Notes under the pieces: generated by a model
Databases searched by the model: none
What the model saw: the letters and a program-made list of their open reading frames with translations, nothing else
Told to the model about the DNA's origin: nothing
Program-made: the position numbers and the translations under genes
Shown: positions 1 through 10,173 of the stretch, piece by piece
Position numbering within the stretch: position 1 is the first letter of the stretch
Layout of the letters: each line of letters begins with the position of its first letter
Assembly: GCA_938743325.2 (NCBI GenBank)
Contig: OW568894.1
Coordinates: 62,001 to 126,000, forward strand
Origin: Pycnococcus provasolii
Lineage: Eukaryota > Chlorophyta > Pseudoscourfieldiophyceae > Pseudoscourfieldiales > Pycnococcaceae
DNA length: 64,000 nt
Direction: 5' to 3'

Positions 1-8
1 AACTAGCT

Positions 9-1272
9 TTAGGAACTGCCTTGTTGAGGGCCGTCTTTCCACAAACGCCAAAGCGCATCCGCGTCGCTTCCGGGCTGGTTCCACACGTTCGTCTCCAGCG
101 CACCGGCGCTCGACACGCCAGCCAGGCTCCAGAAACCACCCCACGCGTCGAACGGCTGGGCAGTCACAGGCTCATCCGCGGAGGCGGAGGTTCCGTCTGG
201 TGGCGCATCCTTACCAGGAGCTGCCGCCGCTGCCGCCGCCGCAGCAGCCACCGTTGCCGCCGCTGCCGATGCCGCCGCCGCCGCCGCACGCTGCCTCTGC
301 TCTCGCCGCGCCTCCGCTTCGCGCACGCGGCGTCCTCCGCGCTTTCGCCTCTCTGTGCCAGCCGGCGACGTGTCAGCTGCTGAAGAAACCATGGCGTCAG
401 TCGCCGGGGGTACCTGAGGTGGGAGAGGCGGTGGAGGTGCACTCCACGCGGTGATCGGAACTTCCACGCTGGCCGGTGGCGTAGGCGAAACTCCCATGCC
501 CCAGTGAGCAGCCATAGCCGCCTCCTCCGGGCTCGTGTATGCATTGAAGTACGCCTGCTGATACAACGCGCGCTGGTGCTGTTGCTGCTGTTCATACTGT
601 AGCATCGCCTCGAGAGCCTGAGACTGAGGCTGCTCGTGCTGATGCAGCTGAGGGTGAACGATGAGCTGCGGCTGCTGTACAGGAAGCTGAGGTTGTGTTG
701 GATGGTGTGGCGGGTGTTGCAAATATACGTGCTGTAGAGGCGCTGGAATGGGTTCATGATGTGCAGCAGCAGCGGCAGCAGCGGCAGCGGCGGCAGCAGC
801 AGCAACAGCATGTGTTTCGTGAGCGGGATGCGGCGGGACGGAGGTGAGTTGTTGCGTGGATCCAGGAAGTGGTGGTACGGCGGTGGACGTCGTGGCAGGT
901 GTCGTGGCATTTGGGACTCCCATTTGCGCGTGAAGCGGGAGAGCCGGCGTGTCACTTTTCACCTTCATGCGTTCCTCGAGCTCGCGTAGCTTTGCCGCCG
1001 CACGCTCGATACGCGCCTTCTCCTCCGCCTCCATTCGCTCTCGAATTCGACCGCGTTCTTCCGTGGGCTTCTGAAGCCCAGCCAGCTCGTCTGCTGCTAG
1101 CTGACTTGACGTTGCATCCACCTGCTGTGGTGGATGCTGCTGCTGTTGTGGTGGTGGGGGATGATTTTGCTGTGGCTGCTGGCGTACCGGCTCATGGCGA
1201 ACTCCCGCGGCATTTGGCCAAGCATTCTTGACAGGCACCGCTGTAGTCTCGGCGCCTTTCTGATGCACTGTC

Positions 1273-1310
<38 letters not shown>

Positions 1311-2729
1311 GGTAGTGGAGGCATTCGCCGCAGACGATGCAACTGCACCATTGCCATTCGGCGGGAACCAGCCACCTGTGCGCTTCATACGCTCCTCCTC
1401 CATCTGCGCTTTCACGTGCGCCACCTCAGCCTCGTACGCCTCCCGTCCTACATCGCGACTTGGTGGCCCACGATCCCCGGCGCCGTTGTTGGTAGATCGA
1501 TTCTCGCTTCGGCCCCAGGAAACGCCTCCTCGACCTTGCTTGTCCAAAGACGCCACGTCACGGTTCCCGGCACCTTTCCAGCGCGGGTCTCCGCCGACGC
1601 CGCCAGCAGCACCGGCAGCCCCCGCAGCACTCCACCGCGGGTCACCAGCACCGCCACTCAAGGGCGCGCCAACGCGGCTATTTCCTCTTGGTGGTGGTGG
1701 AGGCGGTGGTGGAAAGTCAAAGTCGCTTGCGCGGTCACCCAGACGATCTCCTCTGTTATGGTACGCCGTCGTCGCCGCCGCCGCCGCCGTCGTCGTGGCT
1801 GCACCGCCACCACCACCACCACCACCACCACCACCACCACCTTGTAGCATGGGCATTGATCTTTCGTCATCCGCCCAGTCACGGTGTGTCGTCCGCGCTT
1901 GCCTCGATGGCGCGGCGGCAGATCCACCGATATGGGAAGGCGCACTACCGCCACTGGCAAGGCTTGGAAATTCGCGCGCATTCAGTAGTCCCGAAGCGCG
2001 CGTCTTGAGGTCCATGGATGGCACACCTCGCCTGCTTCCGTCCCAGGGAGAAGCCGCCGATGCATTTTTTGTTCCACCTTTCAAGTCGCCGGCGGTGGAC
2101 GACGACGACGGCGGCGCTTGCATTTGTGCTTGCCTCTGATCGTTGCTGTTGCCGCCCCCCTGCATGAGCGCCGAGCCCCATGCTCCTGATTTCGGCGCCG
2201 TCGTGTTTGAACCTGCAAGGCTGCTTGCACCAGCCACTGCCCCCGCCGCCGCCGCAGAGAGCGCATCGTGCGCTGCAGCTGCGGACGACAGCGGCGGTGC
2301 AGGTGGCGTCGCGCTCACCGTCGTCGACGACGACGTCGCGGACGGCGCATCCTTCTCGGAGTCGTCCGTTTGCGTCGGCCTTGCCCAGCTCGCGTTTCCT
2401 ATGGTATTTTTCGCCGCATCTTGCGTCGTCGTGTCAGTTCCAGCGTATTCCTTTTTCATCGACGGCAAGTTCATAGGCTTGGGAACTGCGATGCGTGCCA
2501 AGTCAGCAGGTCTTGGGTGCGCCTTTGCGCGTCCGAGCGGGTTCATGTTTGTTTGATGTCTCCCACCTGGCCGAGACGCGTGGTTGTTATGGTTGCTGCT
2601 GCTGATAAGGTGGGCGCGCCCACCACCGCCACCGCCGCCGCCGCCGCCTCTTCCCCCTCCTCCTCCCTGCTGAAATCCACCGCCTGAGTGAAATCCGCCA
2701 ACGAAAGCGGACGGCCTTTTATCGCTCAT
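9..2729 (-). CDS. MOS1/BAT2-N domain (PRRC2-like) low-complexity protein
   Basis: Residues about 75-115 contain 'ARIAVPKPMNLPSMKKEYAG' followed by an Ala-Ser-Trp stretch, and about residue 255 has 'NAREFPSL'. This order (K/R-x-AVPKP-NLPS near the N-terminus, then EFPSL) is the signature of the BAT2 N-terminal domain found in animal PRRC2 proteins and plant MOS1, which regulate mRNA and immune-gene expression. The rest is low complexity: poly-Gly, poly-Ala, poly-His/Gln, poly-Pro, plus a charged helix (about 555-605, 'RIRERMEAEEKARIERAAAKL'). The first ATG in frame is at 2729 (MSDKRPSAF); the frame is open six codons further but without ATG. Stop is at 9-11. Single exon, about 906 residues. 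The family call rests only on the short N-terminal block; the function in this organism is inferred. Confidence 0.62.
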
Positions 2730-3235
2730 GTCGTCCCCCAACCCCAACCTTGTCGCAGCCGCACGACGACGACACCGAAGCGCGTCCGAATCGCTGTGTC
2801 AGGCTGTGTCGGTGTCGGCGTTTGAAGTTTTTGCTGCTGCGCTTGAGAGAAAGAAGCTGTTCGTTGTTGTTGCTGCTGTTTGTTGTTGAGAAGCGAACGT
2901 AAAACCCCTGTGATGCACTCTATATACGAAAGCTGAGGTTAGGGGTGAACAGCACGGCTCCTTTTTCAAAGAAACGCGACGTTGCGAGGTCGTGCTTGTG
3001 CGTCTCCAAGTCCGTTTGAAAACAGAGACGAAAGAGAGAACCGAAGTGAACCAAAACCGATGATGATTAGGAGTGCGAAAAAATATATCGATCCACAAAA
3101 AAACAATGAAGTGAACGAACCCCTCTCTGAGAAAAACAAACAAACGATGTTCTGTGAAGAAGAAAGATGTGGTAAGCAGAAAGCGAAGTGAGCACCGGGC
3201 AAGCTAGCGCAGCAGGTAAAGAGTTGAAGTGAGAA

Positions 3236-3262
3236 CCTGCGAGGCGAGGCGAGGCGAGGCGA
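3236..3262. repeat. GAGGC tandem repeat
   Basis: About five head-to-tail copies of a 5-bp GAGGC unit in the untranslated region between the MOS1-like gene and the 5S gene. A (CA) stretch and an 18-G run (about 3356-3373) follow. I see no gene between 2730 and 3585. Confidence 0.7.
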
Positions 3263-3585
3263 GTCGTCGTCGGCGCCACACACACACCTCTCCTGGAGGG
3301 AATGGCGAAACAGCTTCGAGGGAGGAGGGAGGAGGGAGGGCGGAGGACACCTCAGGGGGGGGGGGGGGGGGGGAGGATACCGGTTCGCATCCAGCCAGGC
3401 ATTTAGGGTTTTTTTCTTTCTCCGGGCCGGTCGTGTTTTCTCATGTCATTTTGAGGGGTTTGCGTTTCCGAGAAAAAAAAATAACTTAAGGTAGTTTTGT
3501 TGTTGTTGTTGGAGTGGTTGTTGTCGTTGGGTTTCGATCCGTCTCGCAGCAAGATCTCGCAGCAAAAAAAAAGCAAAAAAGAAAA

Positions 3586-3703
3586 CCGCACGTCACCGGG
3601 AGTTCCATGCTGATTCCTCAAGCAAGTACTAATCCGGCCCATTCTTGCTTAGCTTCCGAGTGCTGATGGGATCGGGCGGATTCAAGAAGGTATGAACGTG
3701 CGA
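3586..3703 (-). rRNA. 5S ribosomal RNA
   Basis: The reverse complement reads from 'CGCACGTTCATACC' through 'GATCCCATCAGCACTCGGAA', 'GCTAAGC', 'GGGCCGGATTAGTACTTG' to 'CCCGGTGACGTGCGG', the conserved blocks of eukaryotic 5S rRNA in the right order and spacing. The two ends pair (GCACGT with ACGTGC), giving helix I and a length near 118 nt. A T-rich run directly follows the 3' end, as for Pol III termination. A TATATA-like stretch lies about 20-25 nt upstream of the 5' end. Helix IV differs from the usual 'GGATGGGTGACC' and reads GCTTGAGGAATCAGC, which can still pair on itself. It is a single dispersed copy, not in an rDNA or 5S tandem array here. Confidence 0.88.
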
Positions 3704-4022
3704 TGGGAAATATATCGATAATCACAAGCTATAAATATGCAAAGACAATTTCACAAGACCGCCAGCTGGAGCAACCCAGTGCCGGTCGGTAAGAATGGGG
3801 TTCTACACGACCACTCCATACGACGCAAGGACGCATGTGGGAACAGTTAACACGGGACCCACAGGCGATAGATCCATAGGAAGGTGGTACAAGAAGGCCA
3901 GTCAGAAAGGCGAGGGAGCTCAAGGGAGCATACCACCCACCGGTGAAAAGCGGTCGGGGAGGGGAGGGGAGTCGCTACCCGGTAGTCTATTATGTATTCC
4001 TTCTAGGGTACCCGATGCAAGC

Positions 4023-4078
4023 TCGATCAAATCGATCAATCGATCGATCAATCGATCGATCAATCGCTCAATCGGTCG
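4023..4078. repeat. ATCGATCA tandem repeat
   Basis: A run of about seven ATCGATCA-type units, each near-palindromic, about 250 bp upstream of the coiled-coil gene start. Simple satellite; no coding role is likely. Confidence 0.75.
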
Positions 4079-4330
4079 GTGGCACTGCATGTAATGTAGA
4101 GGTAAGTCCCGATGCGATGGCAAGGGCAAGGGCAAGGGAAAGGGGCGAGAGTGAGACCAGTGCGTGCGTGCGTGCGAAAGAAAGAACAACGGGACCCGTG
4201 TGCGTTCCGACGACACCTGTGTCCCTTTCGGCCGACGACAAGACTCGACTTCCCTCAAGACTCCACCTCGGACGCTGTTTCTTTCATCAGAATCGGCATA
4301 CGCGCCACTCCATCAAGAAGGAGTTCTACC

Positions 4331-6571
4331 ATGGCGGACGTTGAGGTGGTTGCCCCTCCTGCTGCTCCCCCTGCAGAAGAAGGAGAAGCACAAGAAGCTT
4401 CCGCACAACCACCACCTGCACCTGCACCTGCAGATGCAGCACCAGGAGAATCTGGGGAAGAATCTCAGGCTCCTCCACGAGCCTCAGCAGAGGCCTCGGC
4501 CGCTGCGGAGGAGCAGGAGTCGCCTCAAGGTGGTGGTGGTGGTGTCGACAGTGCTTTTCCACCGTCAGCCATCATGCAGCGGCCTGTCACGCACCACAGC
4601 GCGATGAGACCGTCAACCGTCTCAACCACGCAGGGGGGGCACGGAGGACTAGGCTTAGGGCCGCCGCTGTACTCCACCAAGTACCCGAGCGCGCGGAGGA
4701 GGAGGTTCGACCTCGCGGGCGTCGACGTGTACGGTAGGCCAGTCACCGCGCCAACCAACCAGCAGCAAATGCGAACGAGCACGCCGGGACTCAACAACAC
4801 GTTCGCGTACCAGAGGGCGTCCGCGGTCGCGCGCATGCGGCCGAGCCTCGAGACGCAAATCACGAGACTCAAGGAAAAGTGCGAAGTCCTCGAGGCGGAA
4901 CGAGACGACGCGCTCGCGTTCGTCTCCGAGAGTGCCGCAAGTGCCAAGGAATACGTCAAGGAGCAAATCGCCACCGTCGCGGAAAAGGTGCGAAGGCAAC
5001 ACGTCGAGGAAGTGCAGGATATCAAGAGGCAGCTTAAGAAGATGTGCGCGCACGCACTTTCGCAGGAAAAACACATCGCGAAGCTGGAAGAACAGAACAA
5101 GGCGAGGCTTTTCAGAGAGCAGAAGGCGACGGAACTCGAGCGCACCGCCAAGGAGAAACTCAACAAGAACAATGCCGAGGTGTCGCAGTTCGGAACCAAG
5201 CTCATGGTGGCGCAGAAGTCAAACGAAGAACTCGAAGAGAAGTACAAACGCCTGCAGAACGACTTCATGGCGTACGAGGCGGCGGCGCAGGGACGATTCG
5301 ACCGAAAGCTCGCGAGAGAACACAAGCTCACGGAGATGGCGGAGGAGCGAGCGCTTACCGCGGACAAGGCGTCACATCACATGAACAAGAAGTGCGAGTC
5401 GCTGAATGACACGCTCACGACAAGCCTGGGAGATCACGACGCGAAGCTCGAGACGAGCTTCAAGGAGCTTTCGACGACGTTCGAGGAAATCACCGCGAAG
5501 ATCCAGGCGGTGGAGGACCAGGTGAGCGGCGAGCACTACAACGCCAAGAAGAAGGCGATGGAGTGGGAGAATGCCGCGCACGAGAAGATCAAGACTGCGG
5601 ACGAGGCGGAGAGAATCTGCGCCGAGGCGGTGGCTGAGCTCGACGCGCTTAAGAAGGAGCATCGCGTCGTTCTCTGCCTCGACACACGCAAGTCCGTGGA
5701 TGAGCTGCAGAAGCTCGTGATTGACATGGAGGAGCTGTGCAAGCTCACGAAGCCAAAGGCTACGAAGAAGAAGAAGGGTGAGGAGGAGCCGAAAACGGAG
5801 CGCGAGCAGAGGCTGGACTCGGTCAAGTCGAAGTACGAGAGCGCGGTGGCTTTCTGCAAGGAGAACAAGGAGGAGCTTGCGCAGATCGACGCCGACATTG
5901 CATTGAAGGCAAAGCTCGAGGAGGATAACAAGGTGAAAGCGGAGGAGGCGCTGGCGAAGACGGAGGAGGCTTCGAAAGTCACGAAGCGATCACTAGTGAT
6001 TTGCGAGGCGGCGGCAAAGGGTGAGCGTGCTCCTCCCGAGGAGGATGCGGATGCGGATGCGGAAGCAGCGGAGGGACAGGAGGAGAAGAAGGAGGAGGAG
6101 GGTGGCGCTGGTGACGGGGCGGCGGAGGCTGCGCCTGAGACGGCGGCTGCTGAGGAACCGTTCGATCCGATCGCGGAGTCTGAAAGCGCCTCGCATGCGG
6201 CACAGGAGGCTGCGGAGGCTGCGAAGGCGTCCGCGGATGAGGCGGAGCAGGCTGCGTTGGATGCGCGCAGTGCGGCGAACAGGCCGCCTGCGGTTGCACC
6301 AGGTGGCGACGGCGCGACGATCGCGGAGGAGGCTGCGTCCAAGGCTCGCGAATTCGCTTCGGAAGCCGTCGAGGCGGCTGAGGCGGCTGCGAAGATCGCG
6401 GACGAGGTGAAGACGTTGGAGCAGAAACGTCAACTAGACCGCATTCAGACGCAAAAAGGAATAGGCGGTGATGACGACGACGAGGAGGAGGAGGAGGAGG
6501 CACCAGAGGCACCGGCAGAGGCAGCACCCGCGATAGCTCCCGAGGCATCCGCCGAGGAGGTGCCAGAGTAA
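4331..6571 (+). CDS. Long coiled-coil protein of unknown function
   Basis: Residues 1-75 are Pro/Ala/Glu rich. A basic, Tyr/Pro-containing stretch (about 110-165, with 'YSTKYPSARRRRFDL') follows, then near-continuous heptad-rich coiled coil from about 175 to 560 ('LETQITRLKEKCEVLEAERDD' onward). The tail (about 590-746) alternates acidic Glu/Asp runs with Ala/Glu helices. I chose ATG 4331 because its context (ACCATGG) is a strong Kozak match and the upstream 73 in-frame codons are compositionally unlike the rest. About 746 residues, one exon. No enzymatic motif is visible. Its size and layout resemble cytoskeletal or basal-body/axonemal coiled-coil proteins, and cilium genes lie nearby, but that link is inference. 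Strongly C/G-ending codons support it as real. Confidence 0.8.
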   Translation: MADVEVVAPPAAPPAEEGEAQEASAQPPPAPAPADAAPGESGEESQAPPRASAEASAAAEEQESPQGGGGGVDSAFPPSAIMQRPVTHHSAMRPSTVSTTQGGHGGLGLGPPLYSTKYPSARRRRFDLAGVDVYGRPVTAPTNQQQMRTSTPGLNNTFAYQRASAVARMRPSLETQITRLKEKCEVLEAERDDALAFVSESAASAKEYVKEQIATVAEKVRRQHVEEVQDIKRQLKKMCAHALSQEKHIAKLEEQNKARLFREQKATELERTAKEKLNKNNAEVSQFGTKLMVAQKSNEELEEKYKRLQNDFMAYEAAAQGRFDRKLAREHKLTEMAEERALTADKASHHMNKKCESLNDTLTTSLGDHDAKLETSFKELSTTFEEITAKIQAVEDQVSGEHYNAKKKAMEWENAAHEKIKTADEAERICAEAVAELDALKKEHRVVLCLDTRKSVDELQKLVIDMEELCKLTKPKATKKKKGEEEPKTEREQRLDSVKSKYESAVAFCKENKEELAQIDADIALKAKLEEDNKVKAEEALAKTEEASKVTKRSLVICEAAAKGERAPPEEDADADAEAAEGQEEKKEEEGGAGDGAAEAAPETAAAEEPFDPIAESESASHAAQEAAEAAKASADEAEQAALDARSAANRPPAVAPGGDGATIAEEAASKAREFASEAVEAAEAAAKIADEVKTLEQKRQLDRIQTQKGIGGDDDDEEEEEEAPEAPAEAAPAIAPEASAEEVPE

Positions 6572-6729
6572 CTAAAGTCGACGCATGCGTGCAAATTACA
6601 AAATAATTATTATTCACCTCTTTGTGTCACGGGCTAAATGCGGTATGAATGCGGTCGTCGTCGATGATCTCACGGCTTAAGCGAGACGTCATTCATATAT
6701 ATGTGCTGTTTTTAGTTTAGTTACTCTGG

Positions 6730-7233
6730 CTATTCGTCCGCCAGCCGAGTGTCGTACTGCGCGTCGAGCCAAGCCTTGAGTTCTTGAGTTGGTTCGATAG
6801 AACGCAACTCAGGCGGCGCCTCCGTGCCTGAGTGTCCGCGCGTTGTGCAAGGCACATAGAGGGAAGGGATTTCCGGCTCCGCTCGAGTCATCCTTGAGGC
6901 CATTTCGTGCCGTGAGCTCTTCGTTTGATTTGCACGAGTGAGTCGCTTCGCGGCGCGCCCCCCAGAAGGGAGCTCGCATGCGCTGATTATGTCATGAAAT
7001 CGTCGATCTCGTCCTTCCTTTCGCTGTTCATACTCGCCACGGCGCCATGGCATTTGTTGTTGCAAAATGAAGACCAAGTGCCAACAACAGTCCTCGGTCG
7101 GTCCTCCACCAGGCCGGCAAGGCGGCAACCGCCGAGCGCCCGACAGGAGGTGCCGCACAGCCGCAGACACCCGCCGAGCGGCCGAGAAGCTGTCGCGGCT
7201 GGCGGGACTGCCCGAGTGCCCGGCCATACACAC
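6730..7233 (-). CDS. Small hypothetical protein
   Basis: A 167-codon open frame in the gap between the coiled-coil gene and the MYST gene. The C-terminal half looks protein-like (charged 'EYEQRKEGRDRRFHD', then 'SLYVPCTTRG' and 'TQELKAWLDAQYDTRLADE'). The first 55 codons are Arg/Ser/Pro rich and could be untranslated, in which case translation would begin at an internal ATG ('MPWRRGEYEQ', near 7052). I recognise no domain. It could be a real small gene or a chance frame in GC-rich DNA. Confidence 0.35.
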   Translation of the reverse strand: MCMAGHSGSPASRDSFSAARRVSAAVRHLLSGARRLPPCRPGGGPTEDCCWHLVFILQQQMPWRRGEYEQRKEGRDRRFHDIISACELPSGGRAAKRLTRANQTKSSRHEMASRMTRAEPEIPSLYVPCTTRGHSGTEAPPELRSIEPTQELKAWLDAQYDTRLADE

Positions 7234-7508
7234 AAAACTTTACACGCATGACACACGCACTACTATAATTTTTCCCCCGACCTACCTAGGAAGTAGGAAG
7301 GTAGATGCCGGAGCGGGATCCCCAAACAGCAAAATAAACTGCCCGGGAACCTCCGAAATGCCTTGGCGTTGGGAACCCGTCGTTGAATGAACTAGTTTGC
7401 TTATTGCATTGCGTTTGGTCCCCCCAGATTTGCCTCGGGACCCCCTTTCCTCTGTGCCGCTCCGGGGATCTGCGAATAGGCGCGTATTCTCACACGAAGC
7501 TTTAAAGA

Positions 7509-9143
7509 ATGGACGTCGATGATGGGAACGAGATGACGGCTGTCGATCCATCCAAGGATGCTAGGCAAACCGCTCGGGGCAAGGAGAACTTCGCGCCCGG
7601 TGGTGGTGCTGGATCTGGTGCCTTAGGTGCTTCAGGGGTTGGGATAGTCCCGTCCTCAGCGGTGGCACAGGGTTCTGATGGCGGGGAAGCTGCCGCAGGG
7701 GATGACGCCGCAGATGGCGCTGCCCCGGTGGAAACGGCAGCCACAAAAACAACCGCAGCGGCGCCGGGGCGAGGCGCATCGCACAAAAAGCAAAAGAACG
7801 CGGGGCGAGGGGGACGAGCCGCCGCGGCGGCGGCTGCAGCAGCCGCGCGCGCGTCGGAAAAGGAAGAGAAGAAAAAGGAAAAGGAGCGAGAGAAGGCGGA
7901 AGAAAAGGCGGCGGCGGACGCGCTCATTGAGAAACTTGAGCACACGTACACGACGGAAGAGGGGGAAACGCAAACAGTCATGCTGCCACTCGACGTGGGA
8001 ATGCGTCTCATGTGCAGTTGGAGGGACGGGAAGTGGTACCAGGCAAAAATCATCGAACGGCGAAAACCGTCCACGGGACAGTCGAGCGCTGACTACGAGT
8101 ACTACGTGCACTACGAACAGTTCAACCGGAGACTCGACAACTGGGTGCAACTCGCGGACATGAAGCTCGAAACGCTCGGCACGGACGACGGAGGGAACGA
8201 GAAGGAGGCTGGAGGAAGAACACGAGGGCAGAAGAGGAAGGCGGAGGATGCTGATCACGACCCAGAGCACGCGGAGTTCGACCCGCACCAGCTGCGCGAG
8301 CACGAGGAGTACACCAAGGTGCGAAACATACTCAGCATCGAGCTAGGGAAGTACGAAATGGAGACGTGGTACTTCAGCCCGTTCCCCGCGGAGTACAACG
8401 ACTGCGAGAAGCTGTACTTTTGCGAATTCACGCTCAACTTCTTTCGCAATCGCAACCAGCTCATACGGCACCTGCGCAAGAACGAAATGCTGCACCCGCC
8501 CGGCGACGAGATTTATCGCAACGGGAGAGTGAGCATGTTCGAGGTGGACGGAAGGCGCGAGAAGATCTTCTGCCAGAACCTGTGCTATTTGGCGAAGCTG
8601 TTCCTCGATCACAAGACGCTGTACTACGACGTCGACCTGTTTCTGTTCTACGTGCTCTGCGAGTGCGACGAACGCGGGTGCCACATCGTCGGGTACTTCT
8701 CCAAGGAGCGTCGCAGTGAGGAGGGGTACAACCTCGCGTGCATCCTCACCCTTCCCTCGTACCAGCGTAAGGGATACGGGAAGTTTCTCATCAGCTTCTC
8801 GTACGAGCTGAGCAAGAAAGAGAACAAGGTGGGAACGCCCGAGCGCCCTCTCAGCGACCTCGGGCAGGTGTCGTACCGCTCGTACTGGACGCGCGTGATC
8901 TTGAACGTGCTGAAGGAGTACAAGGGTAGCGTATCGATCAAGGAGCTGAGCGAGATGACCGCCATCAAGACGGACGACATCATCTCCGTTCTGAACTACC
9001 TTCAGCTGATCCAGTACCAGAAGGGGCAGCACGTCATCTGCGCGGTGCCGAAGTTGATTGACAAGTACTTGGCGGAGGCTGGCAGCGAGGGCGTGCGCGT
9101 GGACCCGGAGAAACTGTACTGGACGCCGCCGAACCAGCCATGA
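7509..9143 (+). CDS. HAM1: MYST-family histone acetyltransferase (Esa1/Tip60/HAM type)
   Basis: Acetylates histone H4/H2A tails in the nucleus as the catalytic subunit of NuA4-type complexes (family knowledge). Order: a disordered Ala/Lys-rich N-terminus (1-155); a chromo-barrel (about 160-222, 'GMRLMCSWRDGKWYQAKI' to 'FNRRLDNWV'); the MYST domain (about 285-540). Visible catalytic features are the autoacetylated Lys369 in LDHKTLYYD, Cys411 in NLACILTLP, the acetyl-CoA loop QRKGYGK, and Glu433 in SYELSKKEN. The C-terminal winged helix ('SIKELSEMTAIKTDDIISVL') is complete. The C2HC zinc finger is degenerate: Cys305 and His321 remain, but the second and fourth ligands are Thr308 and Asn325. Length 544 aa is normal for the family. 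One exon; start at the first ATG. The symbol follows the plant name; ESA1 or KAT5 are the yeast and animal equivalents. Confidence 0.95.
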   Translation: MDVDDGNEMTAVDPSKDARQTARGKENFAPGGGAGSGALGASGVGIVPSSAVAQGSDGGEAAAGDDAADGAAPVETAATKTTAAAPGRGASHKKQKNAGRGGRAAAAAAAAAARASEKEEKKKEKEREKAEEKAAADALIEKLEHTYTTEEGETQTVMLPLDVGMRLMCSWRDGKWYQAKIIERRKPSTGQSSADYEYYVHYEQFNRRLDNWVQLADMKLETLGTDDGGNEKEAGGRTRGQKRKAEDADHDPEHAEFDPHQLREHEEYTKVRNILSIELGKYEMETWYFSPFPAEYNDCEKLYFCEFTLNFFRNRNQLIRHLRKNEMLHPPGDEIYRNGRVSMFEVDGRREKIFCQNLCYLAKLFLDHKTLYYDVDLFLFYVLCECDERGCHIVGYFSKERRSEEGYNLACILTLPSYQRKGYGKFLISFSYELSKKENKVGTPERPLSDLGQVSYRSYWTRVILNVLKEYKGSVSIKELSEMTAIKTDDIISVLNYLQLIQYQKGQHVICAVPKLIDKYLAEAGSEGVRVDPEKLYWTPPNQP

Positions 9144-9434
9144 GCCTACAGTATATGAGTGTTCTCTGAGAGAAGGTTGACGCCACGTAATCGCAAGCCA
9201 CATACATCGCAAGAGCCAAAGCTTTCCCCTTAGTGAGGTCCCCTCACTACGATAGGTCCCCTCCCGGATTCTCGGTGTGGAATCCCTCGTTCAAGAGGGG
9301 GATCCCCTGAGGTCCCCTGTTTCTTTTCCCAGTCCCTTGTCCCCAGGGGTCGTGTTGGGTTTGTGTTGGCCGCGTTCCCTCCCTCTCCCTTCCCCCTCCC
9401 TGATCTTACTCGCCTTGCACCCCTCTCAATAATA

Positions 9435-10022
9435 ATGGCGGACTACGACGCGCTCGCCTCCTTGCTGGACCCCTCCGGAGGCTCTGCTGTCGACGAGGAA
9501 CCTGTCTCCTCTGGTTATAATGGGCAAATCACGCCGGCCTCGTTCGGTGCGCCCTCCTCGGCCGCGGACGCTCGCACGCTCAACGCGGCCGCGCGCAGAT
9601 CCATGCCGCAGCCAAAACCGATCGACAAAAAACACCCCAACGATATCTGGGACGTCGACGACCTGCCTGACGCTGTCGAAGACGACTACGACGACGGACG
9701 CGCTGTGCCAACGTACGAAATCATGCACAGGCAGAACATCACAACCGCGGACGCGTACCTGGGAATACCTTACGTCCACAAGGACCCGGGAAGCGTCGAC
9801 TGCGAGGAAATGACCATCAAAATACAGCTGCCTGGAACGAAAAACGTCAGCGAGCTCGACCTCGACGTGCAGGCGACGTACCTGCGACTTAGCAGCGAAA
9901 AGTATAAGCTTAACACGTATCTGCCCGCCAAGGTGGACGAAAAGAGAGGCAGTGCGAAGTGGGACGCGCGCAAGGAAACGCTTAGCGTCGTACTGCCGCT
10001 CGTCAAGGAAGATCCGTGGTGA
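9435..10022 (+). CDS. DNAAF6: Dynein axonemal assembly factor 6 (PIH1D3-like)
   Basis: A 195-residue protein with the DNAAF6/PIH1D3 layout: a disordered N-terminus, an acidic linker ('DIWDVDDLPDAVEDDYDDGR', 72-91), 'PTYEIMHRQNITTADAYLGI' and a C-terminal CS-like beta fold ('EEMTIKIQLPGTKNVSELDLDVQ' to 'ETLSVVLPLVKEDPW'). In animals and Chlamydomonas (TWI1) this cytoplasmic HSP90 co-chaperone helps pre-assemble axonemal dynein arms. Start ATG 9435 sits 9 bp after an in-frame-independent AT-rich leader; the earlier in-frame codons read as untranslated. It is convergent with IFT140, whose stop is 151 bp away. Its presence implies motile cilia at some life stage. Confidence 0.85.
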   Translation: MADYDALASLLDPSGGSAVDEEPVSSGYNGQITPASFGAPSSAADARTLNAAARRSMPQPKPIDKKHPNDIWDVDDLPDAVEDDYDDGRAVPTYEIMHRQNITTADAYLGIPYVHKDPGSVDCEEMTIKIQLPGTKNVSELDLDVQATYLRLSSEKYKLNTYLPAKVDEKRGSAKWDARKETLSVVLPLVKEDPW

Positions 10023-10173
10023 GGTGAGACCAACACAACACAACGCAACACAACACAGCACCTCCTCGTATATCCCCAACTGTAACTCATAGCTCTTTTT
10101 CTTTTTTCTTTCTGCTTCTGCTAAGTAGCTGCTGCTTACAAGTAAGTATAAACTTCTTCAATCAATCAATCAA

